Positions 6,653 to 14,102 are shown, numbered from the stretch's first letter. The stretch: 15,810 bases of DNA from Nitrososphaerota archaeon (GCA_031282985.1 JAITCR010000036.1:1-15810); one strand, 5' to 3'. Notes: generated by a model from the sequence alone, not told the origin. Translations and numbers: made by a program.

Positions 6653-8368
6653 ATGGACTTTGGCATTTGGCTTTTGATTGGCGCCGCGCTGGTATTTTTT
6701 ATGAACGCCGGCTTTGCAATGATAGAAGCTGGATTTACCCGTGCGAAAAACGCTGCAAACATCATCATGAAGAACTTGATTGATTTTTGTCTAGGTACCA
6801 TTAGTTTTACTCTGATAGGTTTCACTATCATGTGTGCCGAAGAATACCTGCTTGGCATCATTGGTGTTCCAAATTTAGGCATATTTACTAATTTTAGTAA
6901 TTTTGATTTTTCTGGTTTCATATTTAACCTGGTATTTTGTGCTACAGCTGCGACAATTGTGGCGGGTGCTATGGCTGAGCGTACAAAATTCAGTGCTTAC
7001 TGCATTTATAGTGTGATCATCACTGCGGTTATCTACCCTATTGAAGCAGGCTGGGTGTGGAATGCCAACGGTTGGTTAGCGCAAATGAATTATGTTGATT
7101 TTGCAGGGTCTTCAGTTGTCCATTTGGTGGGCGGCATTTCTGCGTTTATTGGCGCGGCGATACTTGGTCCGCGTATAGGTAAATACACTATTGATAAAGA
7201 GACAGGGAAAAAAATAGTTCACGCCATTCCAGGTCACTCACTGACATTGGGAGCACTTGGTTGTTTCATCCTATGGTTTGGTTGGTATGGTTTCAACGGT
7301 GCCGCCGTTGGAAACTTGCCACAGCTGGGAGCCATATTTTTGACCACGACGATGGCGCCGGCTGCTGCTACAGTGGTGACTATGTTGTTTACGTGGGTTA
7401 AAAATGGCAAGCCGGATGTGTCAATGTCTCTTAATGGTGCATTAGCGGGTTTGGTGGCTATTACAGCGGGGTGTTCATATGTAGACGCATTTGGGTCGCT
7501 TGTTATTGGTGCGGTTGCAGGTGTTCTAGTTGTTGTAGCAGTAGAGTTTATTGACTTCAAGTTGCATGTGGATGATCCTGTTGGTGCGGTGGCGGTACAC
7601 GGAGTTAACGGTTTGTGGGGTATATTGGCTGTTGGTTTGTTTGCTAGGCCTATTGTAGTGGGTGAAGATGTTATTTCTGATGTGACTGGCCTGTTTTATG
7701 GAGGTGGTTTTGGTCAGTTGGGAGTTCAAGCATTGGGTGCGTTGGCCATTGCTGCATGGACTATTGTCACTATAAGTGTAACATTTTTTGTCATTAAGAA
7801 GACCCATGGTCTGCGAGTGTCTGCGGAAGATGAAATCATGGGCTTAGACTCTGCTGAACACGGCTTAACGAGCAGTTATGCTGACTTCCTACCAGTGTCC
7901 AACAACGATCTACACATGCTTGGTGGGGGATCTAAAGAAAAGATACCAGTTGCTCTGGTAACGCCAGAGGCGGAGGTTCCAGTGGTGAATACAGTGGCTA
8001 GTAAAAAGCTGACTAAAGTGACTATCATAACTAAGCAGAGTAAATTTGAGGCGTTAAAGGAAGTATTTGATCAAGTAGGCATTACAGGCATAACTGTTAC
8101 CAACGTGTTAGGTTATGGTATACAACGGGGTAATCAGACGTATCGGGGTGTACCATTAGAGTCTCAACTGCTGCCTAAAATCCAAATTGACATAGTCATA
8201 AGTAAAGTGCCTCTTGACGTGTTAATTGAAACTGTAAAGAAAGTACTATATACGGGCAATATTGGTGATGGAAAGATTTTTGTCTACGATGTAGAAAACG
8301 TCATCAAAGTACGCACCGGCGAAGAAGGCTACAACGCCCTACAGGACATAGTTCTAGGAGACGAATAA
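6653..8368 (+). CDS. amt: Ammonium channel Amt fused to a C-terminal P-II sensor domain
   Basis: The Amt part (about residues 1-395, counted from the ATG at 6644) has the hallmarks of the family: NAGFAMIEAGFTRAKN at 21-36, ATIVAGAMAER at 103-112, DFAGSSVVH with His160 and AVAVHGVNGLWG with His319 as the twin histidines of the pore, and about eleven membrane segments. After a loop of about 60 residues, 455-574 form a complete P-II protein: a T-loop region (YGIQRGNQTYRGVPLES) and the nucleotide-binding segments TGNIGDGKIFVYDV and KVRTGEEG. Free P-II proteins block Amt pores through the T-loop in response to ATP/ADP and 2-oxoglutarate; here the sensor is attached. Amt-P-II fusions are known. The ATG at 6653 is preferred because AGGAA lies nine bases upstream; the ATG at 6644 is in frame and three codons earlier. 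The gene ends at TAA 8366-8368. Confidence 0.93.
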   Translation: MDFGIWLLIGAALVFFMNAGFAMIEAGFTRAKNAANIIMKNLIDFCLGTISFTLIGFTIMCAEEYLLGIIGVPNLGIFTNFSNFDFSGFIFNLVFCATAATIVAGAMAERTKFSAYCIYSVIITAVIYPIEAGWVWNANGWLAQMNYVDFAGSSVVHLVGGISAFIGAAILGPRIGKYTIDKETGKKIVHAIPGHSLTLGALGCFILWFGWYGFNGAAVGNLPQLGAIFLTTTMAPAAATVVTMLFTWVKNGKPDVSMSLNGALAGLVAITAGCSYVDAFGSLVIGAVAGVLVVVAVEFIDFKLHVDDPVGAVAVHGVNGLWGILAVGLFARPIVVGEDVISDVTGLFYGGGFGQLGVQALGALAIAAWTIVTISVTFFVIKKTHGLRVSAEDEIMGLDSAEHGLTSSYADFLPVSNNDLHMLGGGSKEKIPVALVTPEAEVPVVNTVASKKLTKVTIITKQSKFEALKEVFDQVGITGITVTNVLGYGIQRGNQTYRGVPLESQLLPKIQIDIVISKVPLDVLIETVKKVLYTGNIGDGKIFVYDVENVIKVRTGEEGYNALQDIVLGDE

Positions 8369-8415
8369 ACTATTGAAAACACCCCACACCGTCTGGCGTG
8401 TATAAAATACAACCC

Positions 8416-8427
8416 TCTCTTTTTTTA
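8416..8427 (+). terminator. T-rich tract after amt, possible terminator
   Basis: A pyrimidine run ending in seven or more T, about 50 bases after the amt stop, is the type of T-tract at which archaeal RNA polymerase terminates. There is no strong hairpin before it. Confidence 0.35.
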
Positions 8428-8467
8428 AGCAAATTATCAATAAACAAATTGAGTTGATTGTTACAAG

Positions 8468-8495
8468 ACATCCGCTATAGGATATAGTCAGATGT
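8468..8495. terminator. Interrupted hairpin between convergent amt and truD
   Basis: ACATC (8468-8472) pairs with GATGT (8491-8495) and CTATA (8475-8479) with TATAG (8483-8487) around a GGA loop, giving two five-pair stems separated by a small bulge. Being symmetric and between convergent genes it could act for both transcripts, but the stem is weak. Confidence 0.25.
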
Positions 8496-8553
8496 TTGAA
8501 AGGAAAAATTGCAAGGTGTTAGAGAAAATGTGTTTTCAGTTTGTACTTAAATG

Positions 8554-9927
8554 TCAGAAACCAGCTGTTATAAGGTTTTTGGGTTTGATTATTTCTCGTA
8601 GTAGAACTGTTGCGTAACATCCTCTTAGTAGTGTGAAAGTTATAGAAACTGTCAATTCGTCAATGTTCTTAGAGGTGTTAAGGAGTTTAAAGTCTTTAAC
8701 AGGTGTTAATGCTGTCCGTAAGCTTCCTCTATTACCCAGTCGGGGGTTAGCTGTAACACGGAAACTGTTCACGTCTACGTTTTCTTGTTGCAAAACGCGT
8801 TGTTCCAATTCACCCATTATGCCGTTTGAGAGTTTTTGTTTAAATCCAACAATAGGTAAAGCAAGACGCATTCTACAGGTTTTTAACGCTTCATTTGCAT
8901 TAGTTTGGTTTTGTGCAGTTACTATTTGAGGCATGTTTACCATAGGCAATCCAGTGCGTTCAACCCCAACTACGAAGTCACCAATCTCAGCTCTGTTTAG
9001 AGGCAAGTCTGCTTTAATACGTTCACTTAAGAAACGGTTAAACAGATACGATTGATAAGCCTGTACGAATAGAACTTGTAATTTTAAGGGTAAAGCATTA
9101 AACGCTTTAATATATTCACCGGGTTTTTCGTTCAGATAATTAAGCATTAAACGTTCATATCGCAATTGTTTCGGGTAATGCTCTAATGCCATTTTGAAAT
9201 CGCTGGTTTGCTGGAGTTCTGCACGAGCTCGTCTTGATTCTTCATGCTCATCTGAACTGGGTTTTGCAAGAAAAAGCATAACGGCTTCTTCAAAATTACC
9301 CTCAAGAATTGCCTTACCAACATAATGAGTTATAGGACGTGTGGTACCGAAACGTTGGTGCCCATAGTAGTTAGGAATACCACCTATTTCTGTAATTTTG
9401 TCTATAACTTGATTAATTTGCGTATTAACTATGTCTGGGTCTTGTGTTATATTGGTAATGTTTATTTTGAAATTATTTCCTAGAAGATAGAAAACTGACA
9501 GGGGGTAACGTAGATAGCCTACTGGACGAATTTGAACCCCTTTTACATTTACTTTAACTGTATCTTCCATTGTCAGGTTTTCAATTGTGACATATTGTGC
9601 AGTAACTGCTTTTGCATCTTTTATCCCAGCAATTTGAATACTGTTTTGCCCTATGCCAAATTGGTTAGCAACATTTTTTGTTACTATAAAAGTGTCCCAA
9701 TTCTGTTTAGCTAAAACACACAGTAAATGTCGTTGCTGTTCTAATGATGACCCTAACGCTTGTGGTTCTTTTTCTGGTGGAGCTACCTGAGCTTTTGAAC
9801 CATCTGCTAAAATTTCTTCAACTTGAAAATCTTTTGCTGTACCACGAATTCTTCCACCTATACCACTAGTTTGGGTTGCATACGCCTCTATACCAAGTAA
9901 ACGATCAATTTCTGGTGCAATCTGCAA
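8554..9927 (-). CDS. truD: tRNA pseudouridine(13) synthase TruD
   Basis: This 457-residue protein has the TruD family layout and archaeal length. The N-terminal strand KDFQVEEIL (32-40) is followed by the catalytic segment GIKDAKAVTAQ with Asp104, the family signature NYYGHQRFG at 186-194, the TruD-specific insertion, and the downstream motif QAYQSYLFNRFL. It should convert U13 of tRNAs to pseudouridine (archaeal and eukaryotic relatives may also act at position 35). The start is TTG at 9927: AGGTG lies eight bases before it, overlapping the stop of pth2, and the protein begins just before the conserved N-terminal strand. It is the last gene of the cluster, 11 bases after pth2, a pairing common in archaea. 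All key residues are present. Confidence 0.95.
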   Translation of the reverse strand: MQIAPEIDRLLGIEAYATQTSGIGGRIRGTAKDFQVEEILADGSKAQVAPPEKEPQALGSSLEQQRHLLCVLAKQNWDTFIVTKNVANQFGIGQNSIQIAGIKDAKAVTAQYVTIENLTMEDTVKVNVKGVQIRPVGYLRYPLSVFYLLGNNFKINITNITQDPDIVNTQINQVIDKITEIGGIPNYYGHQRFGTTRPITHYVGKAILEGNFEEAVMLFLAKPSSDEHEESRRARAELQQTSDFKMALEHYPKQLRYERLMLNYLNEKPGEYIKAFNALPLKLQVLFVQAYQSYLFNRFLSERIKADLPLNRAEIGDFVVGVERTGLPMVNMPQIVTAQNQTNANEALKTCRMRLALPIVGFKQKLSNGIMGELEQRVLQQENVDVNSFRVTANPRLGNRGSLRTALTPVKDFKLLNTSKNIDELTVSITFTLLRGCYATVLLREIIKPKNLITAGF

Positions 9928-9930
9928 ATA

Positions 9931-9941
9931 GGGTTCACCTA
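9931..9941 (-). promoter_or_regulatory. Ribosome binding site of truD overlapping the pth2 stop
   Basis: On the minus strand the pth2 stop TAG is followed directly by GTG, forming TAGGTG, with the G-rich core about eight bases from the TTG start of truD. Termination on pth2 therefore places a ribosome beside the truD start, which suggests translational coupling. Confidence 0.6.
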
Positions 9942-10301
9942 TAAGAGTTTAAGTTTACCTGTTAGGCGGTCAATTATAGTAGCAGGTGCTGGACCGATAC
10001 CAAGGCAGGTTACTGAACCCTCTGGAATTTCAGTTAACCCCCTATCTACAATTAGAGCGTGTGGAAGCCCAAGGTCATCTGCAGTTTCTTCTAGTTCACT
10101 GAGTTCTTTTTCACTTGGAACTTTTAGGGCGACCTTTTTTTGTCCTTCATATAACCAAGATTCCCACCATTTTTTGTGACGTGTATATGCTTCTTGGGCT
10201 GCTGAGACAGCTGCGTGTCCTGCTTGTGCTGCAATTTTGCCTTTGCTCATCTGTAAATCGCTACGGAAAACTATGACTTGTTTATACTCAAATTCACCCA
10301 T
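9939..10301 (-). CDS. pth2: Peptidyl-tRNA hydrolase, Pth2 type
   Basis: At 120 residues this has the standard size of archaeal Pth2. The N-terminal block KQVIVFRSDLQMSKGKIAAQ with Lys20 and QAGHAAVSA, and the C-terminal RGLTEIPEGSVTCLGIGPAP with Asp86 followed by LTGKLKLL, are the family signatures. It releases peptides from prematurely dropped peptidyl-tRNA so the tRNA can be reused. The ATG at 10301 has AAAGGCG about eight bases upstream on the minus strand. It sits 38 bases after the reductase gene and 11 bases before truD, so this is a translation/tRNA module at the end of the operon. No odd features. Confidence 0.96.
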   Translation of the reverse strand: MGEFEYKQVIVFRSDLQMSKGKIAAQAGHAAVSAAQEAYTRHKKWWESWLYEGQKKVALKVPSEKELSELEETADDLGLPHALIVDRGLTEIPEGSVTCLGIGPAPATIIDRLTGKLKLL

Positions 10302-10339
10302 GCTGTTTCGCCTTTGGCTAAAGTGTGTACTTCAATGTT

Positions 10340-11560
10340 TTAAGGGTTTGCAAATAAATAAAGTAACCCAAAGTATCCAAGTGCTACAAGCATTGCTGGT
10401 TTAGTTGCAACATGCATCATCATTTTGCCCTGATAGTCAATATCTTCCACATCACTTAGAGCTTTATCTACGTTAAAACGGTTGCAGAAACGTAAAACGG
10501 AATCCCAGCGTTCATCTGAAAGGGAGTTCAAAAATTGTCTAAGACGCAGCATAAATGATACATCAAAATTTAGAGTATCATCACAGCGTTTCTGATATGC
10601 GCTAAGGGTCTTAGCTGAAACATCACCTAAGTCAAGAGCTAATTTAACAACATTAGCAGCTATTTCTCCGCAGGTCAAACCAAAGATAACACCGCCTCCT
10701 GTTGTGGGTTTAACTTGCGAGGCAACATCACCTACTGCCATAAACCCATTACTATACGCCTTGCTTATTGGTCCTGCCAGAGGAATTGCGTGGTAGTTTG
10801 TTTTAATTATTTTTGCCCCTTTAACTTGTTTTTTAGCTATAGGATGTTTTGTTATGAGGTTTTTTAGATAGTTCTGGGGGTTACCGTGATTTGTTGCCAA
10901 GCCAAGTTTTGCTGTTCCGTCTGGACGAGGGATGAGCCACCCGTAGAAGCCAGGTGCACTGCTGCCCATGTATACTTCAACTGTGTGGGGTTCAACATCA
11001 TGGACTTGGTTGATTTCTGTTTCAACAGCATAAACTAGTCCTTTTCTGTCAAATCCCATAAGTTTGGCTTGATGGAGAAATCTTGAACTTATACCTTCGG
11101 TGTCTATGGTTATTTTTGAGGGAACTATTGTGTTGTCTTGGAGGTTTACGCCTTTAATGTAGTTGTTTTCAATGTGTAGTGACTGGACACGAGTGTTCAA
11201 GTGGAATGTTGCTCCTGCTTGTTTTGCTTGGTTTGCTATATGTTGGTCAAATTTTGTTCGGTTTAAGGAGCAGGTTACGGATTTTTTGAGTTGGATTGAG
11301 AATTTTGTTCCTGAAGGTGAGTAAAAGTTGGCGGCGTTAAATGTGTTTTCTATTATTTCTTTAGGGAGTGGGTAGTAGCCGAGTTTTTTTAGGCTGTGTA
11401 TGCTTATGTGTCCTGCACAGTGTGTAGGTATGCCTATTTCTGGGTGTTCTTCGTAGATGTCTGTTTTTATGCCTAGCATTGCTAAGCGTAGGGCTGTGTA
11501 AGAACCTGCAGGTCCTGCGCCTATGATAACTGTGTTTGTTTGTTGTTTTTCTTGTCGCAT
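10340..11560 (-). CDS. Geranylgeranyl reductase-family flavoprotein
   Basis: The roughly 406-residue protein has an N-terminal FAD fold with GAGPAG (16-21 counted from the GTG at 11566), the family's PTHCAGHIS segment with Cys50, the YGWLIPRPDG block at 208-217, and the second FAD motif GDVASQVKPTTGGG at 279-292. This is the pattern of geranylgeranyl reductases that hydrogenate isoprenoid chains, in archaea mainly the digeranylgeranyl glycerophospholipids. A C-terminal hydrophobic helix (about 389-406) suggests membrane attachment near its lipid substrate. GTG 11566, ATG 11563 and ATG 11560 are all possible starts and none has a clear Shine-Dalgarno; I chose the innermost, but the choice is arbitrary. 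Archaea usually carry several paralogues, so the exact substrate is uncertain. It is 45 bases after the 84-aa gene and 38 before pth2. Confidence 0.88.
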   Translation of the reverse strand: MRQEKQQTNTVIIGAGPAGSYTALRLAMLGIKTDIYEEHPEIGIPTHCAGHISIHSLKKLGYYPLPKEIIENTFNAANFYSPSGTKFSIQLKKSVTCSLNRTKFDQHIANQAKQAGATFHLNTRVQSLHIENNYIKGVNLQDNTIVPSKITIDTEGISSRFLHQAKLMGFDRKGLVYAVETEINQVHDVEPHTVEVYMGSSAPGFYGWLIPRPDGTAKLGLATNHGNPQNYLKNLITKHPIAKKQVKGAKIIKTNYHAIPLAGPISKAYSNGFMAVGDVASQVKPTTGGGVIFGLTCGEIAANVVKLALDLGDVSAKTLSAYQKRCDDTLNFDVSFMLRLRQFLNSLSDERWDSVLRFCNRFNVDKALSDVEDIDYQGKMMMHVATKPAMLVALGYFGLLYLFANP

Positions 11561-11611
11561 CATCACATTGATGTCTTTTGTTTATTAAAAAGGAATCGAA
11601 ATAGAGAGTTG

Positions 11612-11866
11612 TTAATTGTTGTTTGGCATGAACAGTTTTGTTGCTGCTTCAAGGGTTTTTTCTTCGTTGTTTGATGCGGCGAGTTGGATGTTTTCGATTA
11701 CGGGTTGAAAGAGTTTGCCTACGAGTTTACTTGTTAGGTCGCTTACGATTTCCTTCTGGTTTTCGTCTAGTGCGCCTATCTTTTTTAGGGCTTCGGCGAG
11801 TTCTTTTTGTCGGTTTTTTTCGACTCGTGAGAGTAAATCAAAGACAACCTCGTTGATGTCTTCCAA
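11612..11866 (-). CDS. Stand-alone GluTR (HemA) C-terminal dimerisation-domain-like protein
   Basis: This 84-residue, all-helical, charged protein resembles only the last part of glutamyl-tRNA reductase: NRQKELAEALKKIGALDENQ, an IVSDLTSKLVGKLFQPVIEN stretch, and an end like LEAATKLFMP, matching the helices that dimerise GluTR (as I recall PF00745). The tRNA/NADPH and catalytic domains are absent. It is not an obvious fragment: it has its own start (TTG 11866) with GAGGAGG about ten bases upstream, is 21 bases after the regulator gene, and no hemA-like sequence precedes it. It may be a protein-protein interaction module or a regulator of tetrapyrrole synthesis by mixed dimers; both are guesses. 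The similarity is by eye. Confidence 0.6.
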   Translation of the reverse strand: MEDINEVVFDLLSRVEKNRQKELAEALKKIGALDENQKEIVSDLTSKLVGKLFQPVIENIQLAASNNEEKTLEAATKLFMPNNN

Positions 11867-11887
11867 ATGTTTGTGTCCTCCTCTTGT

Positions 11888-12862
11888 TTAGGGAGTAATG
11901 AGAGTTTTTGTTAGGTATGTCATGTCTGATTGGGGTTGTACTATGTATTCGGTAAAATTCCATGTTTCTTCTACTTTTTGTGATAGATTTTGCAGTATAG
12001 TTGCTAGTTTTTGTCCGTTGTCTGTTAGGCTGTATGTTAAGGGGATTTTTTTTGTGAATACCAGTTTTTTGCCTTTTAGGTGTCTTATGTGTGCATATGT
12101 TCTGCGCTGTGAGAGGCTAACAAGTTTTGCCAGTTTGTCAGCAGCTATGCCTTCATATGGGATTGCTTGGTAGACGTTCATTTCTGCGTCTGTTAATTTT
12201 TCAAGTGTTGGATCGCGTTTTGATTTGTGGAAGAAGATATAGTTTCGGTTTGTTGGAATGTTAATTAAGCCTGTTGTGGTTAAACGTTTAATTGTTCGAG
12301 AAGTGATTGTTGAAGAGAGGATTTGTTTTATTTCTTCGCAGGTTTTGGGTCCTAAAAGAAGCATTTGTATAAGGGTCTCCTCGTGGCATTCAGATTGTGG
12401 GGGTATTTTTTGGATAAATTTATCAAAATTGTCAAGATTATCATAAATGCAAGTGCCAAATAATGTGGCGTTGTATTTACCGGTTAATTCAGTTATTAAA
12501 CCCATGGTTATTAACGGTTGAATGTGTTCTTCGCTTATTGTGTGTTGGCTTTGTTTGATGTTAATATTTTTAAGTTCTTGCTGAATCTTGGCAAGTGTGC
12601 ATCCGCTGTTGATGATTATTTGGAAAATGTGTAGTCGCGTCTGGTTTTTTAGAACATTGAAAAAATCTGTTGTATAATTTGGGTTGTTTATGATGTTTCG
12701 AAGATTTCTTAACTCATTTTTTAGCCTGTATAGTCGACATTGACTAATGCATTGAACAGGGGTAATTGGTGTACAATGCTTGCACATGTCCTCAAGATTT
12801 TTAAGATTTCCAAATGCACCTTGGTTGTCTTGGGGTTTTGTGAATAATAAACTAGTAACCAT
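11888..12862 (-). CDS. Multi-winged-helix transcriptional regulator with N-terminal Cys4 motif
   Basis: The 324-residue protein starts with a likely metal-binding cluster, C27-x2-C30-x7-C38-x3-C42, followed by a basic helical linker. An ArsR-like winged helix (FFNVLKNQTRLHIFQIIINSG, about 67-87) is followed by a second domain at about 155-215 (LLLGPKTCEEIKQILSS, SRTIKRLTTTGLI) and a third near 220-290 (LTDAEMNVYQAIPYEGIAADKLAKLVSLSQRRTYAHIRHLKGKKLV). It is thus a predicted DNA-binding protein with two or three winged helices, perhaps sensing a metal or redox state through the cysteines. The start ATG 12862 has a strong GGAGGT six bases upstream. It is the first gene of the minus-strand cluster and probably the operon's own regulator (inference). 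The exact family is unknown to me. Confidence 0.7.
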   Translation of the reverse strand: MVTSLLFTKPQDNQGAFGNLKNLEDMCKHCTPITPVQCISQCRLYRLKNELRNLRNIINNPNYTTDFFNVLKNQTRLHIFQIIINSGCTLAKIQQELKNINIKQSQHTISEEHIQPLITMGLITELTGKYNATLFGTCIYDNLDNFDKFIQKIPPQSECHEETLIQMLLLGPKTCEEIKQILSSTITSRTIKRLTTTGLINIPTNRNYIFFHKSKRDPTLEKLTDAEMNVYQAIPYEGIAADKLAKLVSLSQRRTYAHIRHLKGKKLVFTKKIPLTYSLTDNGQKLATILQNLSQKVEETWNFTEYIVQPQSDMTYLTKTLITP

Positions 12863-13306
12863 TCCGATACCTCCAGTTGTTTGTTAAATTTTTAGCAACT
12901 CTAAGAGACACATTTTGTGCTATGCTAAAACATGTTGAGAGAGAAACTGAGACAGAAATCAAGACACACATATTTCTCATCAAACATCACCAAAAATATC
13001 AGCCAAGAACATGGGTAAAAAGCATTTTCGTAAAGAAAAATTGACCACGTTTAGTCAAGGTTTCTTTACTAACTATAATCCATAAAAAAGACATCTGTTA
13101 ACAGGCAGAAACTGTTTGTAGATAAAAATTCAGCATTTTTTACAAACAGTCGATTGAAAAAGCTGAAAAATAAGTTGAGGTTTACCAGCTTGGAAATTGA
13201 AACAACACGAAGAACTTTAAACTAACTGCAAAACAGTTCACAAAAACAAATGAAACAATGAACCGTGACTTCAAAGGATAATCAATGTTAATTTGTTATA
13301 GCAGAG
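12863..13306. other. Intergenic region with palindromes between regulator and alkyltransferase
   Basis: These 444 bases, upstream of the regulator cluster and downstream of the alkyltransferase, hold no convincing gene (a 24-codon ORF at 13011-13085 is too weak). It contains the perfect palindrome CTGTTAACAG (13095-13104), the arms ACTGTTTGTA/TACAAACAGT (13111-13120 and 13141-13150) and AACTG...CAGTT (13224-13238). It should include the promoter of the minus-strand operon. Confidence 0.5.
13095..13150. promoter_or_regulatory. Two adjacent CTGTT-type palindromes, candidate operator or hairpin
   Basis: CTGTTAACAG at 13095-13104 is fully palindromic. Seven bases later ACTGTTTGTA (13111-13120) and TACAAACAGT (13141-13150) form a perfect 10-bp inverted repeat with a 20-base spacer. 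They lie about 235-290 bases upstream of the regulator's start codon. They could be protein-binding sites or the transcription end of the alkyltransferase gene. Confidence 0.35.
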
Positions 13307-13909
13307 TTATACGGGGTTGAAGATTTTGGAAGCTTTACTTAGAGTTATTTCAACGGGGTAAATTTGTAATACGCCACCGTTTTTGATTGTGATGTTTTTA
13401 AGTTCGGGATAACCTCGTTTTTCTTTCATAAGTAGGTGGTATTTGGTTTTCAAACCACCACCATAACCACCCAAAGAAAGATTTGCTTTGACCACACGAT
13501 GACAAGGGATCAGAGGAGCAAAGATGTTGCCTGCCATGATATTTCCAACTGCTCGTGAACCACCACCAACGGCTTTAGCGACTGCGCCATAAGTGGAAAC
13601 ATAACCTATGGGAATTTGCATAACCGCTTTGAGAACCGTAGTTGTGTATTTTGGCAGTTTATCTGTTGCAAGATCAAAGGTAGAGATAATTTTTTTTCCG
13701 TCAAGAATATTTGTCATTAATATGAAAGTATCTTGTGCATATGCTGAGGGCGAAGGCAGAATCTGAAATGGCACGTTAAATGGTAATTTGTTGAGTATAT
13801 TGTTTAGTGCTTTTTGTTCTGTAGTAGCAAAAGATGTGGCGATGATTTGTTTGGTACAGGCTATAGCGAGCCATGTATCGTTAGCAGTTTGGGTGTAGAT
13901 TTGAATCAT
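13307..13909 (-). CDS. ogt: Methylated-DNA--protein-cysteine methyltransferase (O6-alkylguanine alkyltransferase)
   Basis: The C-terminal domain is diagnostic (numbering from the in-frame TTG at 13915): GYVSTYGAVAKAVGGGSRAVG at 104-124 forms the DNA-reading helix with Arg121, and LIPCHRVV at 136-142 carries the acceptor Cys138, followed by GGYGGGLKTKYHLLMKEK. The protein transfers alkyl groups from O6-alkylguanine to its own cysteine, a one-use DNA repair reaction. The N-terminal half is poorly conserved, as usual, and the length of about 200 residues is slightly above the bacterial mean owing to a C-terminal tail (about 170-202). The ATG at 13909 is preferred over TTG at 13915 because TAGGA lies six bases before it. 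The usual Asn-Pro before PCHRV is here Asn-Ile. It is a single gene facing away from tRNA-Gly. Confidence 0.93.
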   Translation of the reverse strand: MIQIYTQTANDTWLAIACTKQIIATSFATTEQKALNNILNKLPFNVPFQILPSPSAYAQDTFILMTNILDGKKIISTFDLATDKLPKYTTTVLKAVMQIPIGYVSTYGAVAKAVGGGSRAVGNIMAGNIFAPLIPCHRVVKANLSLGGYGGGLKTKYHLLMKEKRGYPELKNITIKNGGVLQIYPVEITLSKASKIFNPV

Positions 13910-14052
13910 TGTCAATCCTACCTAAATGTCTGATATGGAAAAGGTTTTCTGAAGTTTAACCATTTTGTTTTAGTCCGTTTGAATATACCAGAGTTTATCT
14001 ATAAGTAAAGAATGAATAATGTCCGTTGGTGTTGTTAAATACAAACGAGATA

Positions 14053-14086
14053 AAAACTGTTATATTTGGCTTATCTTAACAGTTTT
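14053..14086. promoter_or_regulatory. Inverted repeat enclosing the TATA box of tRNA-Gly
   Basis: AAAACTGTTA (14053-14062) and TAACAGTTTT (14077-14086) form a perfect 10-bp inverted repeat with a 14-base spacer. The TATA-like TTATATTT at 14060-14067, about 36-43 bases before the mature tRNA, overlaps the left arm. It also lies in the shared upstream region of the divergent alkyltransferase gene. A TATA box enclosed by symmetric arms suggests a repressor or activator site. Confidence 0.45.
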
Positions 14087-14102
14087 CAAGCTTAGACACT
14101 TT

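Noticed and set aside
7234..7807. Minus-strand frames inside amt
   Set aside because: Antisense shadows of a conserved membrane protein.
8633..8929. Plus-strand frame opposite truD
   Set aside because: Antisense to a fully conserved TruD; composition is that of a complement strand.
11638..12446. Plus-strand frames opposite the 84-aa gene and regulator (11638-11856, 11898-12173, 12258-12446)
   Set aside because: Low-complexity Arg/Leu/Val/Cys-rich translations typical of antisense frames, with good genes on the other strand.
13011..13085. 24-codon ORF MGKKHFRKEK...
   Set aside because: Too short, no Shine-Dalgarno, lies in a palindromic regulatory region.
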